Positions 23,013-30,421 of a stretch of DNA of 30,421 nt are shown here, in pieces. This stretch comes from JBDHAC01 sp039589195 (GTDB lineage: Bacteria; Gemmatimonadota; Gemmatimonadetes; Palauibacterales; Palauibacteraceae), in contig JBDHHV010000033.1 in assembly GCA_039589195.1 (NCBI GenBank), forward strand, positions 1-30,421, written 5' to 3'. Made by a program: the position numbers and the translations under genes. The notes beneath the pieces are model-generated. The model saw only the letters and a program-made list of their open reading frames with translations. It was not told the DNA's origin and searched no databases. Positions within the stretch are counted from its first letter, which is position 1, and each line of letters starts with the position of its first letter.

Positions 23013-23758
23013 GGCTCGTCATACCGGACCCGCGTCCAAACCGTCTCCGAGCGCTCCGCTCGTTGCTCGTGGTGATCGGCACCGCAGGGATGTTCGCCTG
23101 CACGGCGCGCGGACCAGGTCAGATCGCCGACCTGCCAGTGCCGGACCCGCGCGTCCTGTGCGACACGATCCCCAACAGCCACCGGTGTGCGATGGCGATG
23201 GAGCGAGATCTGCTCCCCCTGGCGACACCCTATGTGACACGCTCGGGGGACACTCTGACGCTACGGCTGATGGACGAATCGACCCATCGGCTGATCGATG
23301 GCGAGTGCTGCGAGGGCGATCCGCTGTCGCACCACTTCGTCGGTTTTCTCGCACCCATCGATTCCTACGTCGTGCACGGGCAGTTCTACGAGGGGGACAC
23401 CTACTTCATCGTGGACCGTCGAACGGGTGGCTCGGTCATCGCCTGGGGTCGTCCGGTCCTCTCGCCGGATTCGGAGCGCGTGGCGGCCGCGTCGGGAGAC
23501 ATCGAAGCCGGCTATAATCCGAACGGCTTTCAGATCTGGCGCGTGCACGAAGCCGGTGTTCTGGAGCTGGAGTGGGGGTTCCAGCCCACGGACTGGGGTC
23601 CCCAGCATCTCGAATGGGTCGATCCGAAGACCATTCGGTTCACCGGCTACAGCTGGTGCGGGGAGACCGGGCGCACCGGTTTCTGTGTGGCGGAGGGAGC
23701 GCTCCAGCGAGATGGCACTGACTGGATCGTGTCGGAGCTGCGGCTCGACGCGCCCTAG
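23009..23758 (+). CDS. secreted or lipoprotein-like protein of unknown function
   Basis: A GTG at 23009 overlaps the preceding stop and gives 249 residues. The N terminus has a basic region and a hydrophobic stretch (LRSLLVVIGTAGMFAC) ending in a cysteine, C31. The lipobox is imperfect (MFAC), so either lipoprotein or ordinary export is possible. The mature part is beta-rich and contains about nine cysteines, some probably paired in disulfides (CDTIPNSHRC, GECCEGD, WCGETGRTGFC). I do not recognise a family. As the last gene of the zinc-ribbon cluster it may depend on its neighbours, but the export signal places it in another compartment. Confidence 0.72.
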   Translation: MRLVIPDPRPNRLRALRSLLVVIGTAGMFACTARGPGQIADLPVPDPRVLCDTIPNSHRCAMAMERDLLPLATPYVTRSGDTLTLRLMDESTHRLIDGECCEGDPLSHHFVGFLAPIDSYVVHGQFYEGDTYFIVDRRTGGSVIAWGRPVLSPDSERVAAASGDIEAGYNPNGFQIWRVHEAGVLELEWGFQPTDWGPQHLEWVDPKTIRFTGYSWCGETGRTGFCVAEGALQRDGTDWIVSELRLDAP

Positions 23759-23857
23759 CAGGCTGCTGCCCGAGCTTTCCCCGCGTACCTGATCACCCTA
23801 TCTGTTGTCAGTCGTACCTCGACCCTGGACCGGTCTCGAACGGGGAGGCTCGCGCGC

Positions 23858-24466
23858 ATGGACGATCGCATGCATGATCGCACGGACGGCCACGCGGACG
23901 ATTCGACGCGCAGGGCGTTTGTCGGAACCACCGCACACGGCCTGGGGGGCGCCTGGCTCGCGATGCATCTCCCCGCGATCGAGGCCGCGGCACGGTACGC
24001 GCACGAGGCCTTCGAAGCCGGCCAGGCGTTCGAGACCCTGACGGCGGAAGAAGCAGCCGAGCTCGAGGCGATCGCGGCCCAGATCATTCCGAGCGATGAC
24101 ACCCCGGGGGCGCGCGAAGCCGGGGTCATTCACTTCATCGACCGCGCGCTCGGGACGTTCCAGTCCGGAGCGCTTTATGTGGTCCGTGCGGGACTCGAGG
24201 AGCTTCAGGCGCGGTCGCGCGAGACGGACCCCGGCGCCACCCGGTTTGCGGCGCTCTCGACGAGCCGGCAAGTCGCGCTTCTGGAGGAGATCGAGGACGG
24301 TGGGTTCTTCGGCCTCATCCGCACGCTCACGATCCAGGGGATGTTCGCGCACCCCTCCCACGGGGGGAACCGCGACAAGGTGGGGTGGCGGATCCTCGGG
24401 TTCGAGGACCGGTTCTCCTGGCAGCCCCCGTTCGGCCACTACGATGCCGAGGTGGCCGATGGCTAG
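23858..24466 (+). CDS. gluconate 2-dehydrogenase subunit 3-like protein with Tat-type signal
   Basis: This 202-residue protein belongs to the gluconate 2-dehydrogenase subunit 3 family, small accessory partners of GMC flavoprotein dehydrogenases. An N-terminal twin-arginine-like signal is visible (STRRAFVGTTAHGLGGAWL), so the complex is probably exported folded. Typical family segments are LTAEEAAELEAIAAQIIPSD, REAGVIHFIDRAL and GWRILGFE. GGGGAGG lies nine bases before the ATG. The gene overlaps the flavoprotein gene by eight bases, and in characterised systems the small subunit carries the Tat signal for the large one. A third, cytochrome subunit is common elsewhere but none is present here. 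Confidence 0.9.
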   Translation: MDDRMHDRTDGHADDSTRRAFVGTTAHGLGGAWLAMHLPAIEAAARYAHEAFEAGQAFETLTAEEAAELEAIAAQIIPSDDTPGAREAGVIHFIDRALGTFQSGALYVVRAGLEELQARSRETDPGATRFAALSTSRQVALLEEIEDGGFFGLIRTLTIQGMFAHPSHGGNRDKVGWRILGFEDRFSWQPPFGHYDAEVADG

Positions 24467-26171
24467 CCGCCGTGACGTGTTTCGCCGAGCGCTCCGCATC
24501 CAGGCCGGACGCGAGGAATCCTACGTGCGGTACGAGGAGCGCCAGGAGGTGGACTTCGTCGTCGTAGGCTCCGGAGCGGCGGGCGGAATCTTGGCGAAGG
24601 AGCTCTCGACTGCCGGATTCTCGGTCGTCGTCCTCGAGCAGGGTCCGTATCTGAAGAGCTCCGACTTCGGCCATGACGAGCTCGCGGAGCTGTATGCGGG
24701 CGAGGGGCTGATGGGCTCGTTGCGGGACTTCCCGCAGACGATCCGTCGCTCGGAAGATGAGGAGGCGCAGATCGCGACGGGTCTCCCGCCGCTCATGTAC
24801 GCGCGCCTGGTGGGTGGAAGCAGCGCGCATTTCACGGCGAATTTCTGGCGCTTCCGCCCGATCGACTTCCAGGAGCGGAGCGTGTGGGGCGACATCCCCG
24901 GGACCGGCTTCGCGGACTGGCCGATCACGTACGAGGAGCTGGAGCCCTATTACACGAAGGTGGATTGGGAGATCGGCGTTTCGGGCGCACCCGGCCCCTC
25001 CGATCCGCCGCGCTCGCGTCCGTACCCGATGCCACCGCTGCCGGTGAAGTCGTCCGGCGTGCTCCTCGAGCGCGGCGCGCGGGCGTTGGGACTCCACCCC
25101 CAGCCCGCTCCGATGGCGATCCTCTCGCAACCGCACAACGGGCGCTCACCCTGCCCCCACTGCGGGTTCTGTCTCGCGTTCGGGTGCGAGTACGGGGCGA
25201 AGTCGTCCACGCTCGTCGCGATGATCCCGCTCGCCGAGGCAACGGGCCGTTGCGAGATCCGATCCGAGAGCACCGTGCACCGGATCCAGCTGGATGACCG
25301 GGGGCGGGCTCGGGAGGTCCGCTACTGGGACCGGGACGGGGTCGAGCACGCGCAGCGCGCGAAGGCGGTGGTGCTGTCCGCGAACGGTGCCGAGACATCG
25401 CGCATCCTGTTTCTCTCCGAGTCCAGCCGCTTCCCGGAGGGCCTCGCCAACTCGAGCGGACTGGTCGGTAAGCACCTGATGTTCAACGGGCTCTCGTACG
25501 CCACGGGCCACTTTGAGCACCCGCTCAACGAGTTCAAGAGCGTCCAGGTCACGCGGATCATCCACGACTTCTACGACGCGGACCCCGCTCGCGGGTTCTA
25601 CGGCGGGGGAGGGATCGACGCGCGCTGGCAGTACTTCCCGATCTTGTTCGGACTCGCCGGTCTGCCACCCGGCTCGCCGACCTGGGGCGCGGAGTACAAA
25701 CGCATGTTGGGCGAGTACTTCAACCGCACGGTGGATGTGAACGGACACACGACCTCGCTCCCGCTGGAATCGAACAACATCACGCTGGATCCGAACGTGA
25801 CGGACAAGTTCGGCCGGCCGGTGCTCCGACTCACCTACAACGATCACCCGGACGACCTCGCCACGATGCGCTTCCTGCAAGCGCGCGGTAAGGAGATACT
25901 GGAGGCGGCGGGCGCGCTCCGCCTTTGGGAGGTGCCCGTCGCGCCGTCGACGCTCGGGGCCCACCTGCTGGGGACATGCCGCATGGGGACCGACCCGCAG
26001 ACCTCCGTCGTGGACGAGTCCCACCGGACCCACGACGTGCCCAACCTGTTCCTGTGCGACGGATCCAGCTTCGTCACATCGGGCCGAGGCCAGCCGACGA
26101 TGACCATCATGGCGCTCGCGTTCCGGGCCGCGGAGCACATCGCGCGCTTCGCCCGACGAGGCGAGATTTAG
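24459..26171 (+). CDS. GMC-family flavin dehydrogenase, large subunit with four-cysteine cluster
   Basis: From the ATG at 24459 the protein has 570 residues. The FAD-binding Rossmann motif is VVVGSGAAGGILAKEL with the acidic partner E60. A C-x2-C-x2-C-x4-C segment (C232, C235, C238, C243; CPHCGFCLAFGC) suggests an iron-sulfur site, as found in related gluconate and sugar dehydrogenases. The catalytic histidine is H502 in GAHLLGTCRMG. The C-terminal stretch reads RGQPTMTIMALA, with Gln where relatives often have Asn. It oxidises an alcohol or sugar and should pass electrons to the membrane through the small subunit. The substrate is not predictable. Start overlap with subunit 3 shows co-translation; the dienelactone-hydrolase gene follows after 19 bases. 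Confidence 0.92.
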   Translation: MASRRDVFRRALRIQAGREESYVRYEERQEVDFVVVGSGAAGGILAKELSTAGFSVVVLEQGPYLKSSDFGHDELAELYAGEGLMGSLRDFPQTIRRSEDEEAQIATGLPPLMYARLVGGSSAHFTANFWRFRPIDFQERSVWGDIPGTGFADWPITYEELEPYYTKVDWEIGVSGAPGPSDPPRSRPYPMPPLPVKSSGVLLERGARALGLHPQPAPMAILSQPHNGRSPCPHCGFCLAFGCEYGAKSSTLVAMIPLAEATGRCEIRSESTVHRIQLDDRGRAREVRYWDRDGVEHAQRAKAVVLSANGAETSRILFLSESSRFPEGLANSSGLVGKHLMFNGLSYATGHFEHPLNEFKSVQVTRIIHDFYDADPARGFYGGGGIDARWQYFPILFGLAGLPPGSPTWGAEYKRMLGEYFNRTVDVNGHTTSLPLESNNITLDPNVTDKFGRPVLRLTYNDHPDDLATMRFLQARGKEILEAAGALRLWEVPVAPSTLGAHLLGTCRMGTDPQTSVVDESHRTHDVPNLFLCDGSSFVTSGRGQPTMTIMALAFRAAEHIARFARRGEI

Positions 26172-26190
26172 CAGGCTGCCAGGAGGAGAT

Positions 26191-27021
26191 ATGCACGATC
26201 AGCGTCGAATCTTCATCGCGCTCGGGTCGGTAGCGGTCGGAGCCGGGCTGGCCATCGCGCTGGCTTCGACTCGGGCCGGGCAAGTGAACGGTGCGGAAGC
26301 CACCGATTACGTGACCCGACTGGAGTCGTATTCCGGTCACGGCGAGTGGGTGAAGTACGCGGGACCCGGTGGCGATACCGTCGTGGCGTACATCGCCTTC
26401 CCGGAGCGGCCCGATCCGGCACCCGCGATGATCGTGATCCACGAAATCTTCGGGATGTCGGACTTCGTCCGAACCGTCACGCACGACATCGCCGAGAAGG
26501 GATACGTGGCGATCGCCCCCGATCTGCTGAGCCGGCGCGGAGGGACGGAGGGCGCCGACGACGCGCGCACGCTGATTCGGGATCTGCCCCCGGACTCGAT
26601 CACGGTCGACCTCGACGCGACGCTCGACTACCTGCGCTCGCTCGATTCGGTCGAGGGCGAGTCGATCGGGGTGATCGGGTTCTGCTGGGGCGGCTCGCAG
26701 AGCTTCCGGTATGCCACCAACCAGCCCGGCCTCAAGGCGGCGGTGGTGTGTTATGGGGGCGCTCCGGACCCCGAGACGATGGCTGGCATCAACGCACCCG
26801 TTTTGGGTGTGTACGCGGAGAACGATGCTCGAATCAACGCGTCGCTCCCGGAGGTCGAACAGGCCATGGCCGCGGCCGGCAAGGCGTACGACCTGGAGAT
26901 CTATCCGGGTGCGAATCACGGCTTCCTGCGCAGCCGGAACGTCCCGAACGAGGCGGATCGCGCGTGGGACAACATCTTCGAGTTCCTGAACCGGACCCTG
27001 AACCCCGACTCCGGCAACTGA
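26191..27021 (+). CDS. dienelactone hydrolase-like alpha/beta hydrolase, membrane-anchored or exported
   Basis: This 276-residue protein has a hydrophobic N-terminal segment (about residues 7-27) after MHDQRR, so it is anchored or exported. The rest is a dienelactone hydrolase fold: E85 (VIHEIFG), the nucleophile C165 (GFCWGG), D212 (AENDARI) and H243 (NHGF), the complete Cys-His-Asp triad with the family's regulatory glutamate. AGGAGG stands just before the ATG. Members hydrolyse lactones and esters. Following a sugar- or alcohol-oxidising GMC dehydrogenase, whose products may be lactones, it could open the lactone formed. That link is an inference from gene order. Confidence 0.92.
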   Translation: MHDQRRIFIALGSVAVGAGLAIALASTRAGQVNGAEATDYVTRLESYSGHGEWVKYAGPGGDTVVAYIAFPERPDPAPAMIVIHEIFGMSDFVRTVTHDIAEKGYVAIAPDLLSRRGGTEGADDARTLIRDLPPDSITVDLDATLDYLRSLDSVEGESIGVIGFCWGGSQSFRYATNQPGLKAAVVCYGGAPDPETMAGINAPVLGVYAENDARINASLPEVEQAMAAAGKAYDLEIYPGANHGFLRSRNVPNEADRAWDNIFEFLNRTLNPDSGN

Positions 27022-27079
27022 CCCCGGCCGTCGGGTGCGAGACAACGGCGTGAGCCCCGGCAACGGGCGAGTGGCGGTC

Positions 27080-27748
27080 ATGGACGAGTCACGGATGGAG
27101 CTCCTGTCGGTCAACGTCGGCCTCCCGCGCGAAGTGGACTGGAAAGGGGAGCGAATCCTCACGGGGATCTTCAAAGATCCCGTCACCGGGTCCGTCCGGG
27201 TGCGGGGCCACAACCTGGATGGCGATCGGCAGGCGGACCTGAGTGTGCACGGCGGCCCGTGGAAGGCGGTCTACGCGTATCCGTCCGAGCACTACGCCTA
27301 CTGGCGTGAGGAGTTACCCGAGGCGGACCTCCCCTGGGGCGCTTTTGGTGAGAACCTCACCACCGTCGGGCTGGATGAGTCGTTGCGGATCGGTGACGTG
27401 ATCGCGATCGGCACCGCCACGTTCGCCGTCACGGAGCCCCGCCTACCATGCTCGAAGCTGGCCGTCCGCTTCGCGCGCCCGGACATGCCAAAGCGGTTTC
27501 TGGCGAGCCGTCGCTCGGGGTTCTATTTGCGCGTCGTGGGCGAGGGGGAGCTGGCTGCCGGCGACCCGATCCACTGCCTCGAGAGGGGCGTCGACGACGT
27601 GACGGTTGCGGATGTCGTCGAGTTGTTCGCGGAGGAGCGCGACGACCGGCAACTCCTCCAGCGCGCCGTCGACGCAGCCGCTCTGCGCCCAAAGTGGCGG
27701 GAGCGGTTCGCCACCCGGCTACGCGCGGTCGAAGGAGCCGAGCCGTAA
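27080..27748 (+). CDS. MOSC-domain protein, YiiM-like
   Basis: I place the start at the ATG at 27080 (222 residues); a GTG at 27035 and an ATG at 27095 are alternatives, none with a strong ribosome-binding site. The MOSC core includes LSVHGGPWKAVYAYP, WGAFGENLTT and the conserved cysteine C124 (RLPCSKLAVRF) that ligates molybdenum cofactor in this family. A C-terminal helical extension (DVVELFAEERDDRQLLQRAV) matches the 3-alpha domain of YiiM-like proteins, which reduce N-hydroxylated bases such as 6-N-hydroxylaminopurine. Its stop and the ATG of the PfkB kinase overlap by one base (TAATG). Confidence 0.9.
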   Translation: MDESRMELLSVNVGLPREVDWKGERILTGIFKDPVTGSVRVRGHNLDGDRQADLSVHGGPWKAVYAYPSEHYAYWREELPEADLPWGAFGENLTTVGLDESLRIGDVIAIGTATFAVTEPRLPCSKLAVRFARPDMPKRFLASRRSGFYLRVVGEGELAAGDPIHCLERGVDDVTVADVVELFAEERDDRQLLQRAVDAAALRPKWRERFATRLRAVEGAEP

Positions 27749-28770
27749 TGGACCCAGGGCGCGCCCGTATCGCTTGCATCGGCGGGATCAGCCTCGATCG
27801 AAAGCTCCACGCGATCCTCGGTGTCCGCTTTGGCACGTCGAACCCGGTGACCGGATCGGTGGCGCCCGGGGGCGTGGCGCGGAACGTCGCCCACGGTCTG
27901 GCCCGTCTCGGTTGTTCGGTCTCGCTGTTCTCCGCTGTCGGGGACGACGCGCCCGGCGAGGGCTTGCTGGACGAGCTGCGCGCGGACGGCGTGGACATTT
28001 CGGGAGTGAAGCGTTCCGCGCGACACCCGACGGCGAGCTATACGGCGGTGCTCGAGCCGGACGGACGGCTGGCGATCGGGCTCGCCGACATGGAGATCTC
28101 CACGACCCTGGACGCGGCCTGGGCCGCGGAGATCCTGCCCCGGATCGCGGGGGCGGACTACTGGTTCGTGGATGCCAACCTCCCGGCCGCGACCCTGGAG
28201 CGACTGCTGAGCCGCCCGCCGGTAGCGGCCAGGGTCGTGGCCGACCCCGTCTCCGTGGCGAAGGCAAGGCGACTCATCCCGGTTCTTCCCGCGATCCACG
28301 CGCTGTTCCCCGATCGAGAGGAGGCGCTGGCGATGGCTCGAGCGGGAGGTGCGCCGGCAGCCGTGGAGATGGTTTCCGGGACGCGAGCGCGCCAACGGAC
28401 GAGAGGGGTGCGTCCCGAAGCCGATGAGGTGATCGCGGCCGCCGCCGCGTTGCGTGACCTGGGAGCGAGCACCGTCGTCGTTTCCCTGGGCGCCGAGGGC
28501 GTCTACATGGATGATGGTGAGCGGCGCGAAGCGGTGCCGGCGATCACGCCCGCGCGTGTCGCCGACGTGACGGGGGCGGGGGATGCGCTCGTCGCCGGTT
28601 ACCTGTATGGGCTGTCGTCCGAGGCGGCTGATCCGCTCCGACTGGGGCTCGCGGCTGCGAGCCTCGCGGTCGAGGGAACCGGGTCGTGGGCAACGGACCT
28701 GACACCGGAGCAGGTGCACGCCCGAGCGGATACAACCCCTGTGGTTCCGCCGCCGTCCAACTCACGATAG
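27748..28770 (+). CDS. psuK: PfkB-family sugar kinase, probable pseudouridine kinase
   Basis: This 340-residue protein shows both PfkB signatures: PGGVARNVAHGLARLG (about residues 40-55) and DVTGAGDALVAGY (about 273-285), with D279 as catalytic base. Pseudouridine kinase phosphorylates pseudouridine, and the product is split by PsuG into uracil and ribose-5-phosphate. The substrate call rests on the psuG gene 650 bases downstream on the same strand; without it, ribokinase-like activity would be as likely. An extra segment of about 25 residues (near 201-225) separates it from standard members. AAGGAG precedes the ATG, which overlaps the MOSC stop by one base. Confidence 0.82.
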   Translation: MDPGRARIACIGGISLDRKLHAILGVRFGTSNPVTGSVAPGGVARNVAHGLARLGCSVSLFSAVGDDAPGEGLLDELRADGVDISGVKRSARHPTASYTAVLEPDGRLAIGLADMEISTTLDAAWAAEILPRIAGADYWFVDANLPAATLERLLSRPPVAARVVADPVSVAKARRLIPVLPAIHALFPDREEALAMARAGGAPAAVEMVSGTRARQRTRGVRPEADEVIAAAAALRDLGASTVVVSLGAEGVYMDDGERREAVPAITPARVADVTGAGDALVAGYLYGLSSEAADPLRLGLAAASLAVEGTGSWATDLTPEQVHARADTTPVVPPPSNSR

Positions 28771-28779
28771 GATAAGCTG

Positions 28780-29304
28780 GTGGTGTTGGGGGGATGCCTG
28801 GTCTTCTTGCTGGGCGCAGGTGACGTTGCAGCGCAAGCCAGGGTAGGCGCCCAGGCGAGCTATGGAACCGACTCCGAAATCGGGATCGGGGGCCGCCTGA
28901 TGGTCGGGTTGCCCGCCATTCCCGGGCTCGGGGTGATCGGGAGCTTCGACTACTTCTTCCCGGGCACGGTGGACGCGAGCGGCGTCGGCATCGACCTCGA
29001 CGCCGACTACTGGGAGATCAACGGGAACCTCTTCTACGCGTTCCCCGTGAGCGGGGCGAGCATCGAGCCGTACTTCGGGGCGGGTCTGAACCTGGCGACC
29101 GCCTCGCTGAATGGAACGAGTGGCGGAGAAACCGTCGATGACAGCCAGACCGAGCTGGCGCTCAACCTGCTGGCCGGCTTCGAGTTTCAGATGACCGGTC
29201 TCTCCCCCTTCGTCGAAATCCGGGTCGAGCTGGGGAGCGATGAGGACTTCTTCATTCGAGGAGACAGTCAGGTCGTCGTGACGGGTGGGTTCCTGTTCCC
29301 GTAG
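28780..29304 (+). CDS. small outer-membrane beta-barrel protein
   Basis: This 174-residue protein begins at a GTG (28780) with a short signal peptide (MVLGGCLVFLLGAG, cut after VAAQA). The mature part alternates short amphipathic strands with turns, for example IGIGGRLMVGLP, VIGSFDYFFPG, YWEINGNLFYAFP and ALNLLAGFEFQMTGL, and ends in FLFP with a terminal aromatic, as outer-membrane barrels do. It resembles OmpW/OmpX-like porin-type domains in size. It sits between the probable psuK and psuG genes, ten bases after psuK, so it may aid uptake of pseudouridine or of an RNA-derived nucleoside. That role is an inference from position only. Confidence 0.78.
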   Translation: MVLGGCLVFLLGAGDVAAQARVGAQASYGTDSEIGIGGRLMVGLPAIPGLGVIGSFDYFFPGTVDASGVGIDLDADYWEINGNLFYAFPVSGASIEPYFGAGLNLATASLNGTSGGETVDDSQTELALNLLAGFEFQMTGLSPFVEIRVELGSDEDFFIRGDSQVVVTGGFLFP

Positions 29305-29373
29305 CGGGCCGGCCCTGCTCCGAGGCGGGTCCCTCCCCCCCTGAGGACCGAGACAGCCATCGAAGCATCAGAT

Positions 29374-29413
29374 ACGGAGACCGGAGCCACCCGATAGTGG
29401 CGACGGTCTCCGT
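29374..29413 (+). promoter_or_regulatory. strong leader hairpin with tandem G-A mismatch before psuG
   Basis: ACGGAGACCG (29374-29383) pairs perfectly with CGGTCTCCGT (29404-29413). Inside, GA faces GA (a tandem G-A pair), then GCCAC pairs with GTGGC around the loop CCGATA. The hairpin ends 12 bases before the psuG ATG, and the intervening GACACATCCAGC has no ribosome-binding site. It may control translation or act as a processing or terminator structure. Confidence 0.6.
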
Positions 29414-29425
29414 GACACATCCAGC

Positions 29426-30376
29426 ATGAGCGACACACTCGAGATCCACCCATCGGTCCGGGAGGCGCTGGCGTCGGGCGCGCCCGTCGTCGCGCTCGAA
29501 TCCACCGTCATCGCCCACGGGCTTCCCGCGCCCCGCAACGTTCAGGTCGCTGAGCGCCTGGAGGCTGTCATCAGGGAGGCGGGTGCGACCCCCGCCACCG
29601 TCGGCCTGCTCGACGGCCGCGCGGTCATCGGTCTCACCCAGGATCAGATCGGGAGACTCGCTGCCTCAGGAACCTCACGCTCGGCGGCCCCGGCCGACAA
29701 TGCGGAGAGCGAGCAGGTAGCCAAGGTCAGCCTGCGCGATATCGGGCCGGTGCTCGCCGCCGGCCGCGTGGGAGCTACGACTGTCGCTTCCACCGCACAT
29801 CTCGCGGCGCGGGCGGGCATCCGTGTGTTCAGCACCGGGGGGATCGGAGGCGTGCACCGCGGGGGTGAGACGTCGCTCGACATCTCGGCCGACCTCCTCG
29901 TACTGGCTCGAACCCCGATCGCCGTCGTGTGTGCCGGCGCGAAGGCGATCCTCGATCTCGGGCGTACCCTGGAGGTGCTCGAGACAGCCGGCGTGCCCGT
30001 GGTCGGGTACCGCACGCGCGAGTTTCCCGCGTTCTACACGCGCGAGACCGGGCTCCCACTCGAACACCAGGTCGACTCGCCCGAGGATGCAGCGCATTTG
30101 CTGGGCGCGCACTGGGGCATGGGGCTGGAGACAGGGGTCGTCCTGTGCAACCCGCCCGCCGCCGAGTCCGCTTTGCTTCGCGCCGAGGTCGAGGTCTGGA
30201 TCGCCCGCGCGGACAGCGAGGCCGCGACCGCCGGTGTGGGAGGGAACGAACTGACTCCGTGGCTTCTGGCTCGGCTCGCCGAGCTCAGTGGCGGGCGTAC
30301 GGTGGAAGCCAACGTCGCTCTTCTGGAGGACAACGCGCGTCTGGCCGCGCGGGTCGCGGTGGCGCTGGCCGCGTAG
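29426..30376 (+). CDS. psuG: pseudouridine-5'-phosphate glycosidase
   Basis: This 316-residue protein splits pseudouridine 5'-phosphate (a C-C glycosidic bond) into uracil and ribose 5-phosphate in the cytoplasm. Family motifs are VVALESTVIAHGLPAP (E25), AKVSLRDIGPVLA (K100), TTVASTAHLAARAGI, FSTGGIGGVHRG, CAGAKAILD (K173) and EANVALLEDNA (N296). These four residues align with the E31, K93, K166 and N289 I recall as catalytic in the E. coli enzyme, which implies an insertion of about 13 residues near residues 82-96 (SGTSRSAAPADNAESE). The ATG lacks a ribosome-binding site but follows a strong hairpin. With the kinase upstream it completes the pseudouridine salvage pathway. Confidence 0.95.
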   Translation: MSDTLEIHPSVREALASGAPVVALESTVIAHGLPAPRNVQVAERLEAVIREAGATPATVGLLDGRAVIGLTQDQIGRLAASGTSRSAAPADNAESEQVAKVSLRDIGPVLAAGRVGATTVASTAHLAARAGIRVFSTGGIGGVHRGGETSLDISADLLVLARTPIAVVCAGAKAILDLGRTLEVLETAGVPVVGYRTREFPAFYTRETGLPLEHQVDSPEDAAHLLGAHWGMGLETGVVLCNPPAAESALLRAEVEVWIARADSEAATAGVGGNELTPWLLARLAELSGGRTVEANVALLEDNARLAARVAVALAA

Positions 30377-30409
30377 GCTAGCGGGTGGTTGGCGGCCCAG
30401 GCTAGCGGG
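30375..30409 (+). repeat. 11-bp direct repeat after psuG
   Basis: AGGCTAGCGGG occurs at 30375-30385 and again at 30399-30409, 24 bases apart, starting at the psuG stop codon. The window ends 12 bases later at GTGGCCGTGA, which might open a further gene, but that is not supported enough to call. Confidence 0.4.
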
Positions 30410-30421
30410 GTGTGGCCGTGA

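Noticed and set aside
27523..28719. 398-residue open frame antisense to the PfkB kinase
   Set aside because: Arg/His-rich shadow typical of GC-rich coding DNA.
29374..29413. The psuG leader hairpin as a classic kink-turn
   Set aside because: A kink-turn needs a three-base bulge beside the tandem G-A pairs; here the internal loop is symmetric with no bulge.
1..30421. tRNA, rRNA, transposase, integrase, attachment sites or CRISPR array
   Set aside because: No cloverleaf, ribosomal RNA segment, terminal inverted repeats with a transposase, or regularly spaced repeats were seen.

Overview
The window is a GC-rich, densely packed stretch of bacterial chromosome. It has short intergenic gaps, many 4-bp start/stop overlaps, several GTG/TTG starts, lipoproteins, Sec and Tat signal peptides, and a predicted outer-membrane barrel, so the organism is a diderm. 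The protein repertoire resembles Gemmatimonadota or a related environmental phylum, but this is an inference from style; there is no marker gene (no rRNA or tRNA seen). I recognise 29 coding regions (one cut by the left edge) and no insertion sequence, prophage, CRISPR array or tRNA.

Region 1 (1-5396, all minus strand) is a signalling cluster. A seven-helix-type membrane sensor/PAS histidine kinase overlaps a stand-alone Rcp1-type receiver. Downstream lie a two-receiver protein whose first receiver is degenerate, a membrane-anchored HEAT-repeat protein and the first codons of another gene. Region 2 (5664-9430, plus) couples a secreted amidohydrolase to an orphan peptide-type substrate-binding lipoprotein. 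Region 3 (9479-12793, minus) holds a sigma-54 enhancer-binding regulator followed by a lipoprotein and a TPR protein; a good sigma-54 promoter match and an upstream inverted repeat lie between regulator and lipoprotein. Region 4 (13067-15197) contains a small SHOCT-domain protein, a membrane protein of unknown function and a DUF3810-like metallopeptidase candidate.

Region 5 (15298-21309) is the most interesting part. A CarH/LitR-type B12-dependent light-sensing MerR repressor forms a tightly overlapping operon with a class II photolyase and a DUF523-DUF1722 protein of the TudS/RudS desulfidase type. It is divergent from a secreted fasciclin protein and an SDR-DUF2867 protein. The shared intergenic region has repeated TGTCCAG boxes lying across an excellent promoter for the fasciclin gene. 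I read this as a light-inducible near-UV response module: DNA repair, possible removal of 4-thiouridine (a near-UV chromophore) from tRNA, and envelope/redox functions.

Region 6 (21450-23758) carries a DUF1579 protein and three coupled small genes (zinc ribbon, two unknowns). Region 7 (23858-27748) encodes a Tat-exported gluconate-dehydrogenase-subunit-3-like protein with a GMC flavoprotein bearing a four-cysteine cluster, a dienelactone-hydrolase-like protein and a MOSC protein. Region 8 (27748-30376) encodes a PfkB kinase (probable pseudouridine kinase), a small outer-membrane barrel and pseudouridine-5'-phosphate glycosidase. The last start codon is preceded by an unusually perfect hairpin in place of a ribosome-binding site. 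No gene-free stretch exceeds 300 bases; the longest (5397-5663, 12794-13066 and 17462-17687) are divergent promoter regions whose contents are listed.
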